Under the pieces are notes generated by a model, which had not been told where the DNA came from, ran no database searches, and worked only from the letters and a program-made list of their open reading frames with translations. Shown one piece after another: positions 25,080-34,534 of a stretch of DNA of 64,000 nt (within the stretch, counting starts at the first letter, position 1; each line of letters opens with the position of its first letter). The position numbers were made by a program, and so were the translations under genes. The stretch is from Enterococcus_E cecorum_B (GTDB lineage Bacteria; Bacillota; Bacilli; Lactobacillales; Enterococcaceae), in assembly GCA_946499615.1 (NCBI GenBank), contig CAMMST010000006.1:1-64000 (forward strand). The letters are read 5' to 3'.

Positions 25080-26567
25080 CTAATCTCCTCCTGACAATTT
25101 AATACGTGGATCTAAGTAAACCATTAATAGGTCACCTAATAATACAGCTAATACCCCAACGACTGTGAAGATAAAGACAATCGCTACCGTTAATGGGTTA
25201 TTATGTGAAAGAATCGCATCTGGTAACATTTTACCCATACCAGGCACGGCGAAAATCGTTTCCGTGATGGTTGCCCCAGCGATAGATAAGATGATACTTC
25301 CTGGAATACCATTGGCAATTGGAATCACGGCGTTTTTGAAGATATGACGACGTGAAATTTCTTTAGAGGTCAACCCTTTTGATTTGGCAAATTTAACATA
25401 ATCTGCAGACTGTTGGTCAATCATATAACGACGAACCCAAATAACTAAGCCAGAGACACTCAAGAACCCTAAGATAAAGGTTGGTAAGATATAGGATTTA
25501 ATATCCCCTGCACCATAAGTTGGGAAAGATAATGGTAAACCAAATAAGGTATTTCCTAGATATCTAAAGAAGTAGACAAAGGCTAGTGACGGTGCTGAAA
25601 TCATAACCGTTACTAACGCAATACCAATCTTGTCGGGTAGTTTACCTTTCAAACGTGCCATTAACATCGCCATAGGCACCCCGATAAGATAAGCAATCAC
25701 CACTGCTAAGGCACCCATTCTAAATGAAATAGAAATCATCGAAGGGTCTTTATAGTTTGGTTTTGTTTGCACATAGTTATCATGATACATTGCTTTTTCA
25801 CGAGATGAAATTTTATTTGACTTTTTGTATTGGCGAGTGTAAATATTGGCAGAAGAACGCATGGTCTTGCCATCTGCTAAAGTAATTTCCTCACTCACCG
25901 TTTGTCCTTGACCACCAAATAAGACATCAGACACACTTTGTCCAGAGAACGTTGGATAAGAAGTTCCTAGATTGATGTGGATGATATTTTGGTGGATAAA
26001 TGGAAATTGACCATTGAAGTAGATTTGATACTTATATTGCGTACCTGATCCGACTAAAGCCCAACCAACCATTGGATCTTTTTCAATCTTCAAATAGCGT
26101 TTCAAATCCGGATTAGATGGATCTTTCACTTTCCATGGATGGTCAATCACTATCAAATTTGAATAGAAATTCCAAATACGTTTTAATAATGGAATATCTT
26201 TTGTCGCATAGTAACGACCACTTTCAGGAAAAATTCCTAATTTCCAGCCATTTTCTTTGGCCCATTTTTGATACAAAGATTTGTTTTCCTTGCTTGGTTT
26301 TGCAGTTGCCTCTTTGTATTCTTTACGTACCTCTTTGACTAAATCACGAGAGTCTAGATACTCAATGTAACCCATGCGATCAAAGGCCGTATTTTCATAG
26401 TTGGCCAATTCATCTGGATGGGCTTTTAATTTAGAATACGTAGAGTCCTCTTTAAAGATGGTATTTCGCGGTACTAACGTATAAATTAATACATAAGTGA
26501 TCGTAGTTACTAAAAAGATACTCACGATCGAACGCAAAATACGAAAGAGTAGATAACGTTTATTCAC
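25080..26567 (-). CDS. oppB: Oligopeptide ABC transporter permease OppB (long, AmiC-like)
   Basis: A 495-residue permease, about 180 residues longer than classical OppB because of a large external insertion (about residues 40-270) between the first helix (ILRSIVSIFLVTTITYVLIY) and the conserved permease core, which ends with VKFAKSKGLTSKEISRRHIFKNA and the last helices. This matches streptococcal AmiC (498 residues). GTG start with GGAGGAAGC upstream. It is separated from oppA by 315 bp that contain the oppA terminator, so oppBCDF are expected at lower levels than oppA. Confidence 0.95.
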   Translation of the reverse strand: MNKRYLLFRILRSIVSIFLVTTITYVLIYTLVPRNTIFKEDSTYSKLKAHPDELANYENTAFDRMGYIEYLDSRDLVKEVRKEYKEATAKPSKENKSLYQKWAKENGWKLGIFPESGRYYATKDIPLLKRIWNFYSNLIVIDHPWKVKDPSNPDLKRYLKIEKDPMVGWALVGSGTQYKYQIYFNGQFPFIHQNIIHINLGTSYPTFSGQSVSDVLFGGQGQTVSEEITLADGKTMRSSANIYTRQYKKSNKISSREKAMYHDNYVQTKPNYKDPSMISISFRMGALAVVIAYLIGVPMAMLMARLKGKLPDKIGIALVTVMISAPSLAFVYFFRYLGNTLFGLPLSFPTYGAGDIKSYILPTFILGFLSVSGLVIWVRRYMIDQQSADYVKFAKSKGLTSKEISRRHIFKNAVIPIANGIPGSIILSIAGATITETIFAVPGMGKMLPDAILSHNNPLTVAIVFIFTVVGVLAVLLGDLLMVYLDPRIKLSGGD

Positions 26568-26723
26568 TCAGCTTCCTCCTAAATTATCAATATACCTCGA
26601 AATATTAATTATTAAACTTTTGGCCGGTATTTTTCCCAATTCATTTATAACCACTTTCAAAGCATATCTTTTTAAATAGAGACTACCAAAATAGCTCAAT
26701 TTTTACAAGAAAATTTGTATTTC

Positions 26724-26764
26724 CGTTGAGAATAAAAATCATCCTTAGACTTTCATTCTCAACG
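26724..26764. repeat. 10-bp inverted repeat in the oppA-oppB gap
   Basis: CGTTGAGAAT and ATTCTCAACG, perfect arms 21 nt apart, downstream of the oppA terminator and 157 bp upstream of oppB. It could be a leader hairpin or operator; there is no T run on either side. Confidence 0.5.
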
Positions 26765-26818
26765 GCGCAAAATTTCCTACAAAAATCACTTACTATGATA
26801 GCACTAATTATACTGATT

Positions 26819-26866
26819 AAAAAGAGTAAAAAGGGCTTTTTTAACTTTTCGCCCTTTCTACTCCTT
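26819..26866 (-). terminator. oppA terminator (internal to opp operon)
   Basis: GAGTAGAAAGGGC pairs with GCCCTTTTTACTC around a 14-nt loop, followed by TTTTT. Partial read-through would explain expression of oppBCDF from the oppA promoter. Confidence 0.85.
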
Positions 26867-26882
26867 TAGTATTTAACACATT

Positions 26883-28877
26883 TTACTTCGTATTTTCAGC
26901 TGTTTCTAGTCTTTTTTCTTCCCAATTCTTCAAAGCTTTTTGATATTGTTTGGTAGTTACAGCTTTGTCTTGAAGTTTCATGCCTTTGAATTTGTATGTT
27001 GCATTTGTAGCAGCCATACCACACCAACTAAATTGTCTAGTGAATGGTGTAACCTTAGATACACCTGGAGTTGCACCACCAGCTTGGATAGGAATTTGTA
27101 AAGCATTTGCTGTTAACCAAGCTTCAGCATCTGCATAAGCATCATAACGTTTATTCACATCTTCAACTGCAGTGAATTGTGCAGCTTTGTCTAATAAAGC
27201 ATCATATTCCGCTAATTTTAATTCATTTACTACTTGAGCAGATGGATTATCTTTAGCTGTTTCAGATGGTTGTATACCTAAGTTATCCAATTGAGCACCT
27301 GATCTTGAATTATAGATGTCTAAGTAAGTTGATGGATCTAAGTAGTCAGGGCCCCAGCCAGATGCAGTAGAGATATCGTAGTCTTTATCTGCTGCTGTTG
27401 TTGCTTGATAAGTAGCAGCAAGATATTTATCTTCGTTTAATAATTGAATATCAATCACGACATTATCTTTACCTAATGTCGATTCAATTGAGTGCTTCAA
27501 TGATTTTGCTTGGTTCACTAAAACTTCAGATTTTTCATCTTGAGGTAAGTCTAGGTGAATTGGGAATTGTACGCCTTGCGCTTGTAATTCAGATTTTGCT
27601 TTTTCAAATGAAGATTTCGCTTTATCAGCATTGAACCAACCTTCTTGGCTATCCGCTAATTTCACATCGCTAAAGGTATCTGGGTCTAATTTGGCTAATT
27701 TTTCTTGTACAACTTCACCATAATCTTTACCGTCAACTGTTACGAATTGAGATGGTATTAACATATTACGGATACCTTGTGCTGCACCAGTTTTACCAAC
27801 GTTTTGCGCAATATATTCTTCTTTATTTAACGCAAATTCTAAAGCTAGACGGAAATTCTTATTCATAATAGCTTTATGAGTACTATCTTTTTCAGCATCT
27901 GTTTTCTTAGATGTTGCACTGTATGCTTTACGATCAAAGTTAAAGGTCATATTAAATGTTGAACCATTTGGTTGTGAGAAGTTAATAGCATCACCGTATT
28001 TAGCTTCTACATCTTTATAACCACCTGAGTTAGGATATACACGTGCATTTGAATAGTTACCTTGATCAAATTCTTTAAATAGCGAATCAGGATTGCTTCC
28101 ATCAAAGTAAGTTAATTTTACATGATCAATGTAGACATGTTTTTTATCCCAATAAGATTCGTTCTTCTTATATTCAATTACTGATTTGGCAGTATTATTT
28201 GTTAAAATGTAAGCACTGTTATATAGAATGCTATCTGGTGTAGGTTGCCCGAAGTCTTTACCTTTAGATTTTAAGAATTCTTCATTCACTGGGCACATGA
28301 TACCGTATGTTAATTTAGAATTCCAGAAGCTTTCTGGGCGTGTTAATGTATATTGTAAAGTATAGTCATCGACTGCTTTAACCCCAACAGTAGAAAAGTC
28401 TTTCGTTACCCCTTTGACATAATCATCTAAGCCTTTAATACTATCTTGAACCACGTATAAAGTTTCAGATTTTACATCAACTGCATGCTTCAAACCAGTT
28501 ACCCAGTCTTGTGCTTTGACTTCTGCGTAGTCATTTCCTTCACTATCTACCCATTTTACGCCTTTACGTAGGTGATAAGTGTAGGTTAAGCCATCGTCAC
28601 TTACTTCCCATGATTTAGCTAGCGCAGGTTTCAAATTACCATACTCGTCATTTTCCAACAAACCATCAATGAAATTTGCGAAGTGGTCACCATTTGAACT
28701 TCGTGATGAGAAAGTATAGTCTAAGCTATTAATATCGGTGCTATAGACGTAAGAATAACTAGATTCTCCCTTTCCAGAATCTGAAGCCTTTTTGTCGCCA
28801 CCAGAACAAGCTGCCAATAAAACAGTACTTGATAACAATAAAGATGGCACTACGAATTTTTTCATTTTATTGCTCAT
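26883..28877 (-). CDS. oppA: Oligopeptide-binding lipoprotein OppA
   Basis: A 664-residue extracytoplasmic solute-binding protein (family 5) that captures peptides for OppBCDF. Lipoprotein signal peptide with lipobox LLAAC (Cys about residue 24), followed by SGGDKKAS. Conserved binding-protein phrases include GLTYTYHLRKGVKW and NFRLALEFALNKEEY, and the ASGWGPDYLDPSTYLDIY region. It matches AmiA-type length. ATG 28877 follows GGGGAGA; an in-frame ATG at 28904 lacks a site. Expressed from a consensus promoter with a CodY-like box. Confidence 0.97.
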   Translation of the reverse strand: MSNKMKKFVVPSLLLSSTVLLAACSGGDKKASDSGKGESSYSYVYSTDINSLDYTFSSRSSNGDHFANFIDGLLENDEYGNLKPALAKSWEVSDDGLTYTYHLRKGVKWVDSEGNDYAEVKAQDWVTGLKHAVDVKSETLYVVQDSIKGLDDYVKGVTKDFSTVGVKAVDDYTLQYTLTRPESFWNSKLTYGIMCPVNEEFLKSKGKDFGQPTPDSILYNSAYILTNNTAKSVIEYKKNESYWDKKHVYIDHVKLTYFDGSNPDSLFKEFDQGNYSNARVYPNSGGYKDVEAKYGDAINFSQPNGSTFNMTFNFDRKAYSATSKKTDAEKDSTHKAIMNKNFRLALEFALNKEEYIAQNVGKTGAAQGIRNMLIPSQFVTVDGKDYGEVVQEKLAKLDPDTFSDVKLADSQEGWFNADKAKSSFEKAKSELQAQGVQFPIHLDLPQDEKSEVLVNQAKSLKHSIESTLGKDNVVIDIQLLNEDKYLAATYQATTAADKDYDISTASGWGPDYLDPSTYLDIYNSRSGAQLDNLGIQPSETAKDNPSAQVVNELKLAEYDALLDKAAQFTAVEDVNKRYDAYADAEAWLTANALQIPIQAGGATPGVSKVTPFTRQFSWCGMAATNATYKFKGMKLQDKAVTTKQYQKALKNWEEKRLETAENTK

Positions 28878-28948
28878 ATTGCATTCTCCCCTCTTTTTGT
28901 TCATAAAAAGTTCATAAAGCTATAAAAATATTAAGATAGGTTAAGAAA

Positions 28949-28977
28949 ATTATAATTTTTTATCTAGCAGATGTCAA
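28949..28977 (-). promoter_or_regulatory. opp operon promoter
   Basis: TTGACA (28972-28977), 17 nt, TATAAT (28949-28954): a full consensus promoter on the minus strand, 72 bp before oppA. Apart from this and the nrdD signals, the 28878-29567 gap is AT-rich and without genes. Confidence 0.92.
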
Positions 28978-28992
28978 TATATTCAGAATATT
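28978..28992. promoter_or_regulatory. CodY-like box at the opp promoter
   Basis: TATATTCAGAATATT, 12 of 15 matches to the CodY consensus and a near-perfect palindrome, directly upstream of the -35 box. opp operons of lactococci are CodY targets. Confidence 0.5.
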
Positions 28993-29341
28993 TTCTGTTA
29001 TAACATTTTCTTATCGTCATTTACACACAGCAACAAATTCACAACTTCACAAAAATTAGATGTTTTTTAACTTCAACCAACATTTGCTTATAAATTGATT
29101 TTATAACCGCATTATTGTTGACGGTTCCGCATGTATTTTAATAATTAATATTTTATTTTTTCGTTTGGATTCACATGTTCCGTTTCATTTTTATCTAATA
29201 ATTGTCTTAAATTTTTTTACAATTCAAACAATTTAACGTCAAAAAAAATTTTTTGTCATTTTTCAATTTGTTTCACAGCATTATGAAACATTCGCAACTT
29301 TTGTGAAACTTGGTACTTTTAACCTTTCTTATTGTCAAGCA

Positions 29342-29357
29342 CCACTATATATTGTGT
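29342..29357. promoter_or_regulatory. NrdR box 1
   Basis: CCACTATATATTGTGT: the 10-bp core CTATATATTG matches the NrdR consensus CWATATATWG (written CwAtATaTwG) fully. It lies about 210 bp upstream of nrdD. Confidence 0.8.
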
Positions 29358-29383
29358 GCAATTAGATTTATATTCGTAATCTA

Positions 29384-29399
29384 GTACAAGATATTGATT
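29384..29399. promoter_or_regulatory. NrdR box 2
   Basis: GTACAAGATATTGATT: core CAAGATATTG, one mismatch to the consensus. It lies 42 bp from box 1, about four helical turns, as is usual for paired NrdR sites. Confidence 0.6.
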
Positions 29400-29567
29400 G
29401 TAAATTTTCTCACTTTGTCTTATCATAGGTACAGATAAAAAACATTTATAGATAATGTTTACGGAATACACAAAGTTGGCTATTTAAGAAATTTGATTTC
29501 GAGATTATTGGCACTTTGTCTAGTATTTCCTTTTTATTTGAAGAAAATGATTGAAGGAGTGAGCAGC

Positions 29568-31766
29568 TTGTTAAATATAGCAATGCCAGTTGCGACAGAT
29601 GAAGTAACTGAGAAATTATCTAAAATGAAAGTCGTGAAACGCGATGGCCGCTTGGTTGATTTCGATGATGAAAAAATTTACGATGCTTTGATGAAAGGTC
29701 GCAAAAAACTGAAAGAACCCCTTTCCCCATTAGAACACGAAAAACTAGTGGAAATCGTACAACTGGTAGATCGAGAAATTGCGGAACGTTTTACCGACAA
29801 TGTCAAAATTTATGAAATTCAAAATATTGTCGAACACTTCTTATTAGAAAAATCATTTTTAGCCTTAGCGCAAGAATATATTAGTTATCGGACCAATCGC
29901 GATTTTCTGCGTAAACAAGCAACAGATATTAATCTTTCTATTAGTAAGTTGATTAATAAGGAAGAGACCGTCGTCAATGAAAATGCCAATAAAGATAGCG
30001 ATGTGTTTAATACGCAACGGGATTTGACTGCGGGGATTGTCGGCAAATCAATTGGACTAAAAATGTTGCCGCCTCATGTAGCCAACGCCCATCAAAAAGG
30101 TGAAATTCATTATCATGATTTAGATTATCATCCTTATGCCCCGATGACGAATTGCTGCTTAATTGATTTTAAGAGCATGCTTACGGAAGGCTTCAAGATG
30201 GGCAATGCAGATGTCGAGTCGCCTAAATCTATTCAAACAGCAACTGCCCAAATCTCTCAAATCATCGCCAATGTCGCTTCTAGTCAATATGGTGGCTGTT
30301 CTTGTGACCGCATTGATGAATTATTAGCTCCTTTTGCGAAATTGAATTTTGAAAAACATTTGCAAGATGCCAAAGAATGGATTGATGGTCCAGAACGCCA
30401 AGAAGCATTTGCCTACAAAAAGACTAAAAAAGATATTTATGATGCCATGCAAAGTTTAGAGTATGAAATCAATACCCTCTTTACTTCAAATGGTCAAACG
30501 CCTTTCACTTCACTTGGTTTCGGCTTAGGGACAAATTGGTTTGAACGGGAAATTCAAAAAGCTATCTTACAAATTCGGATTGATGGTTTAGGTCGTGAAC
30601 ATCGCACCGCCATCTTCCCTAAATTAATCTTTTCTATTAAACGTGGGGTGAACTTAGAACCAACCGATCCAAACTACGATGTCAAACAATTAGCCTTGGA
30701 ATGTGCAACCAAGCGCATGTATCCGGATATTTTAAACTATGATAAGATTGTCGAATTAACGGGTAGTTTCAAAGTGCCAATGGGTTGTCGTTCTTTCTTA
30801 CAGGGTTGGAAAGATGAAAACGGTCAAGAAGTCAATGTCGGTCGGATGAATTTAGGGGTAGTTACCTTAAACTTGCCACGAATTGCGATGGAAGCCCAAG
30901 GTGATTTTGATAAATTCTGGAGTATCTTGGAAGACCGTCTGGATATTGTGAAAGATGCTTTAGTCTATCGCGTGAATCGTTGTAAAGAAGCACTCCCTCA
31001 AAATGCGCCAATTCTTTATATGTATGGTGCCTTTGGAAAGAGATTAAAACGCAATGGCAATGTCGATGAACTCTTTAGAAACAGACGTGCGACGGTGTCT
31101 CTTGGTTATATTGGTCTTTATGAAGTTGCCTCAGCCTTTTACGGAGGTTCTTGGGAACACAATCCTGAAGCCAAACAATTTACCATTGATATCGTTAAGA
31201 CCTTGAAAATGCACGCCGACCAATGGGGAGATGAATACGGCTATCACTTCAGCGTCTACTCTACGCCATCTGAAAGTTTGACAGACCGCTTCTGTCGTTT
31301 AGATACGTATAAATTCGGAATTGTCGAAAATATCACGGATAAAGAATACTATACCAATAGTTTCCATTATGATGTCCGTAAAAATCCGACCCCATTTGAA
31401 AAACTAGATTTTGAAAAAGACTATCCAAAATATTGCTCTGGTGGCTTCATCCATTATTGTGAATATCCAGTCCTTCAACAAAATCCAAAAGCCTTAGAAG
31501 CTGTCTGGGATTATTCTTATGATAAAGTCGGCTATCTAGGCACCAATACACCGATTGACCATTGTTACGAGTGTGGTTTCGAGGGCGATTTTACACCGAC
31601 TGAACGCGGATTTGAATGTCCAGTTTGCCATAATCATGATCCAAGAACTTGCGATGTCGTCAAACGAACTTGCGGCTATCTAGGTAATCCGCAAGCTCGT
31701 CCAATGGTGCATGGTCGTCATAAAGAAATCTCAGCACGTGTTAAACATATGAAGGATGTGCAATAA
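29568..31766 (+). CDS. nrdD: Anaerobic ribonucleoside-triphosphate reductase
   Basis: A 732-residue glycyl-radical enzyme making dNTPs without oxygen. An N-terminal ATP-cone (VVKRDGRLVDFDDEKIYDAL), the large barrel, a zinc site (CYECGF then CPVCHNHDP) and the glycyl-radical loop RTCGYLGNP near the C-terminus are visible. I place the start at TTG 29568, eight nt after AAGGAG; ATG 29583 has no good site, and the frame is open further upstream to 29493 without signals. Two NrdR-like boxes lie upstream. Its stop overlaps nrdG by one base. Confidence 0.97.
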   Translation: MLNIAMPVATDEVTEKLSKMKVVKRDGRLVDFDDEKIYDALMKGRKKLKEPLSPLEHEKLVEIVQLVDREIAERFTDNVKIYEIQNIVEHFLLEKSFLALAQEYISYRTNRDFLRKQATDINLSISKLINKEETVVNENANKDSDVFNTQRDLTAGIVGKSIGLKMLPPHVANAHQKGEIHYHDLDYHPYAPMTNCCLIDFKSMLTEGFKMGNADVESPKSIQTATAQISQIIANVASSQYGGCSCDRIDELLAPFAKLNFEKHLQDAKEWIDGPERQEAFAYKKTKKDIYDAMQSLEYEINTLFTSNGQTPFTSLGFGLGTNWFEREIQKAILQIRIDGLGREHRTAIFPKLIFSIKRGVNLEPTDPNYDVKQLALECATKRMYPDILNYDKIVELTGSFKVPMGCRSFLQGWKDENGQEVNVGRMNLGVVTLNLPRIAMEAQGDFDKFWSILEDRLDIVKDALVYRVNRCKEALPQNAPILYMYGAFGKRLKRNGNVDELFRNRRATVSLGYIGLYEVASAFYGGSWEHNPEAKQFTIDIVKTLKMHADQWGDEYGYHFSVYSTPSESLTDRFCRLDTYKFGIVENITDKEYYTNSFHYDVRKNPTPFEKLDFEKDYPKYCSGGFIHYCEYPVLQQNPKALEAVWDYSYDKVGYLGTNTPIDHCYECGFEGDFTPTERGFECPVCHNHDPRTCDVVKRTCGYLGNPQARPMVHGRHKEISARVKHMKDVQ

Positions 31767-32371
31767 TGAATCATCCAAAACCAAAAGAATGGGATGCCCA
31801 GGTTTTATCTCAACGCATGATTGCCGACTATAAACCTTTTAATTTTGTCGATGGCGAAGGAGTCCGCAATAGTCTGTATGTAAGTGGTTGCTTATTTGCT
31901 TGTGAGGGGTGTTTTAATAAAGCCGTCCAAAATTTCAACTACGGCACTCCTTACACGGAAGAACTAGAAGCCCAAATCATGGCCGACTTAACCCATAGCT
32001 ATGTGCAAGGATTAACCTTACTCGGTGGGGAGCCCTTCTTAAATACACCCGTCGTCTTACCACTCGTCAAAAAAGTACGCGAAACCTTTGGCGACACAAA
32101 AGATATTTGGAGTTGGAGTGGCTATACCTTTGAAGAATTACTGCAAGAAACTCCTGATAAATTAGAACTGTTAAGCCAAATCGATGTTTTAGTCGATGGT
32201 CGTTTCGAATTAGCACAAAAAGATTTAAACCTACAATTTCGAGGCAGTCGGAATCAAAGAATTATCGATGTTCCTCAATCCTTAAAATTAAAACAAGCCG
32301 TTATCTGGTCAAAATGTAAAGATGCCGACCAAAGTTACGAACAAATCAAACGCAGTGAATTAGGCGGCTAA
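31766..32371 (+). CDS. nrdG: Anaerobic RNR activating protein (radical SAM)
   Basis: A 201-residue radical-SAM activase that installs the glycyl radical on NrdD. The [4Fe-4S] motif is CLFACEGC (CxxxxxxC form: C-LFACEG-C with the inner C), followed by the glycine-rich SAM segment LTLLGGEPFLN. ATG overlaps the nrdD stop (TAATG), so the pair is translationally coupled, as the 1:1 complex would need. A 13-bp terminator follows at once. Confidence 0.96.
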   Translation: MNHPKPKEWDAQVLSQRMIADYKPFNFVDGEGVRNSLYVSGCLFACEGCFNKAVQNFNYGTPYTEELEAQIMADLTHSYVQGLTLLGGEPFLNTPVVLPLVKKVRETFGDTKDIWSWSGYTFEELLQETPDKLELLSQIDVLVDGRFELAQKDLNLQFRGSRNQRIIDVPQSLKLKQAVIWSKCKDADQSYEQIKRSELGG

Positions 32372-32374
32372 ATG

Positions 32375-32419
32375 AAAATCTCAAGGAAACAGTGACTCAT
32401 CTGTCGTCCTTGAGATTTT
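32375..32419. terminator. Bidirectional terminator for nrdDG, overlapping the dinB 3' end
   Basis: AAAATCTCAAGGA (32375-32387) and TCCTTGAGATTTT (32407-32419), a 13-bp perfect stem. The right arm is the last coding part of dinB (stop at 32397), so both convergent genes share it. Confidence 0.88.
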
Positions 32420-33536
32420 TTCTTTCATATTCGAACAATGGTAAGGTAATCAACTCATAGGTCTTATCTTTTAAATTGGTCAAGGTGACGCCTAACAAGC
32501 GAATCCCCCGTCCTTCTTCATATGTATCTTCAAATAAAAGACTCGCCTTCGAAAAAATATCCTCTTTATGATCAATAAACTCTGGGAAGGTCTGTCTCTT
32601 GGTAATTGTCGTATAATCATCGTAGCGCAGTTTTAAGACCACGGTTTGTCCTTGTTTTTCTTGCTTGATAGCTGTATTAGCAACACTTTCTGATAATAGA
32701 CGTAGCTGTGAAATCGCCTGGTTCATCGCATAAAGACTCTCACCAAAAGTATGTTCCTTGCCAATAGATTTGCGTTCACGATTGGTCACGACAGGAGAAT
32801 TATGAATCCCCCGAACTTTGCGATAAAGCGAATAGCCCATCTTGCCAAACGCATGAATCAGTTCCATTTCTGATTTATTATACAAATCTTCGCCAGTGAA
32901 AATTCCCATCTCATGCATTTTTGGAATCGTCTTTTTCCCCACACCATGAAACTTTTCAATCGGTAATGGTTTTAAAAACGCCTCGGCTTCTCCTGGCATA
33001 ATCACAGTCATGCCATGGGGTTTGCGATAATCTGAAGCTAATTTGGCTAAAAACTTGTTATAACTCACCCCGGCCGAACAAGTCAGATGTAATTCACGCC
33101 ATATATCTTCTTGAATACAGCGTGCGACTTTGATGGCACTTTTTGAACCAATTTTATTTTCGGTCACATCTAGATATGCTTCATCAATCGACATCGGTTC
33201 AATCAAGTCTGTATAGCGATGAAAAATGGCGCGAATCTGACGCGAAATTTCTCGATATTTTTGATAATTTCCGGGAACAAAAACGGCCTGCGGACATAAC
33301 TCATACGCTTTTTTGGCACTCATCGCCGAATGTATCCCGTACTCTCTGGCCTTATAATTGCAAGTCGTCACCACACCACGGCCTTTGGTATCTTTGGGAT
33401 GACGGGCAATCACTAGAGGATGCTTAGCCAACTCAGGATTGTCACGCTCTTCCACTGAGGCAAAAAACGCGTCCATATCAATATGAATGATTTTACGGCT
33501 CATGTCATTTTTTAAGGGAAAACGCATCTCCGCCAT
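32397..33536 (-). CDS. dinB: DNA polymerase IV (Y family)
   Basis: A 379-residue translesion polymerase. Catalytic acidic residues are visible in IIHIDMDAFFASVEERDNP and MSIDEAYLDVTE, with helix-hairpin-helix FHGVGKKTIPKMHEMGI and a C-terminal little-finger domain. No clear beta-clamp motif was identified by eye. Start ATG 33536 with AGGTGA five nt upstream; MSRKIIHID further in is a weaker alternative. It faces nrdDG and shares their terminator. Confidence 0.95.
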   Translation of the reverse strand: MAEMRFPLKNDMSRKIIHIDMDAFFASVEERDNPELAKHPLVIARHPKDTKGRGVVTTCNYKAREYGIHSAMSAKKAYELCPQAVFVPGNYQKYREISRQIRAIFHRYTDLIEPMSIDEAYLDVTENKIGSKSAIKVARCIQEDIWRELHLTCSAGVSYNKFLAKLASDYRKPHGMTVIMPGEAEAFLKPLPIEKFHGVGKKTIPKMHEMGIFTGEDLYNKSEMELIHAFGKMGYSLYRKVRGIHNSPVVTNRERKSIGKEHTFGESLYAMNQAISQLRLLSESVANTAIKQEKQGQTVVLKLRYDDYTTITKRQTFPEFIDHKEDIFSKASLLFEDTYEEGRGIRLLGVTLTNLKDKTYELITLPLFEYERKNLKDDR

Positions 33537-33595
33537 ATCTCTCACCTGTTTCTCAAACTTTTCTATCTCTATTATACAAGAACAGACATTCCGTT

Positions 33596-33802
33596 TCAAT
33601 CTTCAGGCACATATGAAATCAAGTCACCCGGTTGACATTCAAGCACTTCACAGATCTTTTCTAAAGTCGAAAAACGAATGGCCTTTGCTTTGCCACTTTT
33701 CAGGATAGAGAGGTTGGCAATTGTAATATCGACGGCTTCAGAGAGTTGCGTTAAGGTCATTTGGCGCTTTTTTAAAAATTGGTCTAAGTGTATTTCAATC
33801 AT
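33596..33802 (-). CDS. Small XRE-family helix-turn-helix regulator
   Basis: A 68-residue Cro/CI-type protein, essentially a single HTH domain (TLTQLSEAVDITIANLSILKSG and FSTLEKICEVLECQPGDL), like B. subtilis YozG. Its start directly abuts the stop of the DUF2975 gene (TAAATG), the usual pairing for this family. The likely role is regulation of its own operon; targets are unknown. Confidence 0.92.
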   Translation of the reverse strand: MIEIHLDQFLKKRQMTLTQLSEAVDITIANLSILKSGKAKAIRFSTLEKICEVLECQPGDLISYVPED

Positions 33803-34264
33803 TTAAATCACCATCTCTAATTCATCTTGTAAGGATAGTGCTTTTTGGTATAACTTTGAAAAACTAATACTGATTAAAACCATCGTGAAAAATACCAGAC
33901 AAATGGCTAACCCTATTAGCATCACTCCTGGTGCATCGCCTAAGTCCGCCCAACGATAAAACATCGGTAAAATGCCTAGACTTAAGAAAAAGATAACGCC
34001 ACTTGCTAAGCTTACTTGCTTTGTATAGATGAGTAATTCCTTTTGAAAAGCATGGTGACTTGATTTTTGCCAAATACGCACACTCTTAACTGCCATATAG
34101 CTAATCGTTGCTGCTGCTAAAATCAAACAAATAAGCGTTAAGTTGTTTTGCCAAATCATACCTTGATGCTCGCTGGTAAAAATCTGTACGCCCACAAGAA
34201 AACTCATCAACCAAAAAATCACACTCAATAAGATACTAACGAAAGTAATCATATATTTTTCCAT
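33803..34264 (-). CDS. DUF2975-type membrane protein
   Basis: A 153-residue protein with four predicted membrane helices (ITFVSILLSVIFWLMSFLVG, LTLICLILAAATISYMAV, VSLASGVIFFLSLGIL, GLAICLVFFTMVLI). It is followed without a gap by a YozG-like HTH gene, an arrangement typical of DUF2975. Function unknown. Start ATG 34264, eight nt after AAGGA; upstream in-frame codons lack a site. Confidence 0.82.
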   Translation of the reverse strand: MEKYMITFVSILLSVIFWLMSFLVGVQIFTSEHQGMIWQNNLTLICLILAAATISYMAVKSVRIWQKSSHHAFQKELLIYTKQVSLASGVIFFLSLGILPMFYRWADLGDAPGVMLIGLAICLVFFTMVLISISFSKLYQKALSLQDELEMVI

Positions 34265-34379
34265 TTTCATCATCCTTCCTTTGCCTAGAGTATAGCAGAT
34301 TTTTATCGAAAAACAATAAAAATAAGCTAGCAAGCATTTACTCACTAGCTTATGGGAGGTTTTAATTGATGAAAATTTT

Positions 34380-34534
34380 TTGCGAGCCGCTCGTGGCTAA
34401 TCAAGCTGCTTCACGACCTTTATACACGGCATTCAGCAGCTAGACATTGTGAAATTCGCCCTCCCGCTTGAGAAAATCTCCTTTCATCCGATTTTCTCAG
34501 CGGTAGGTAAGCACAAAAATTTCTTCTAGGCTTT
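34380..34534. repeat. Dispersed intergenic repeat, copy C (diverged)
   Basis: Contains AAGCTGCTTCACGACCTTT, then CATTCAGCAGCTAGAC and a central hairpin, CCGCTTGAGAAAATC facing GATTTTCTCAGCGG. It lies head to tail with copy B between the DUF2975 gene and glnK. Confidence 0.75.

Noticed and set aside
29493..29567. Upstream in-frame extension of nrdD
   Set aside because: The initiator would be TTG without a Shine-Dalgarno sequence; the added residues are hydrophobic and unlike NrdD, whereas TTG 29568 has AAGGAG.
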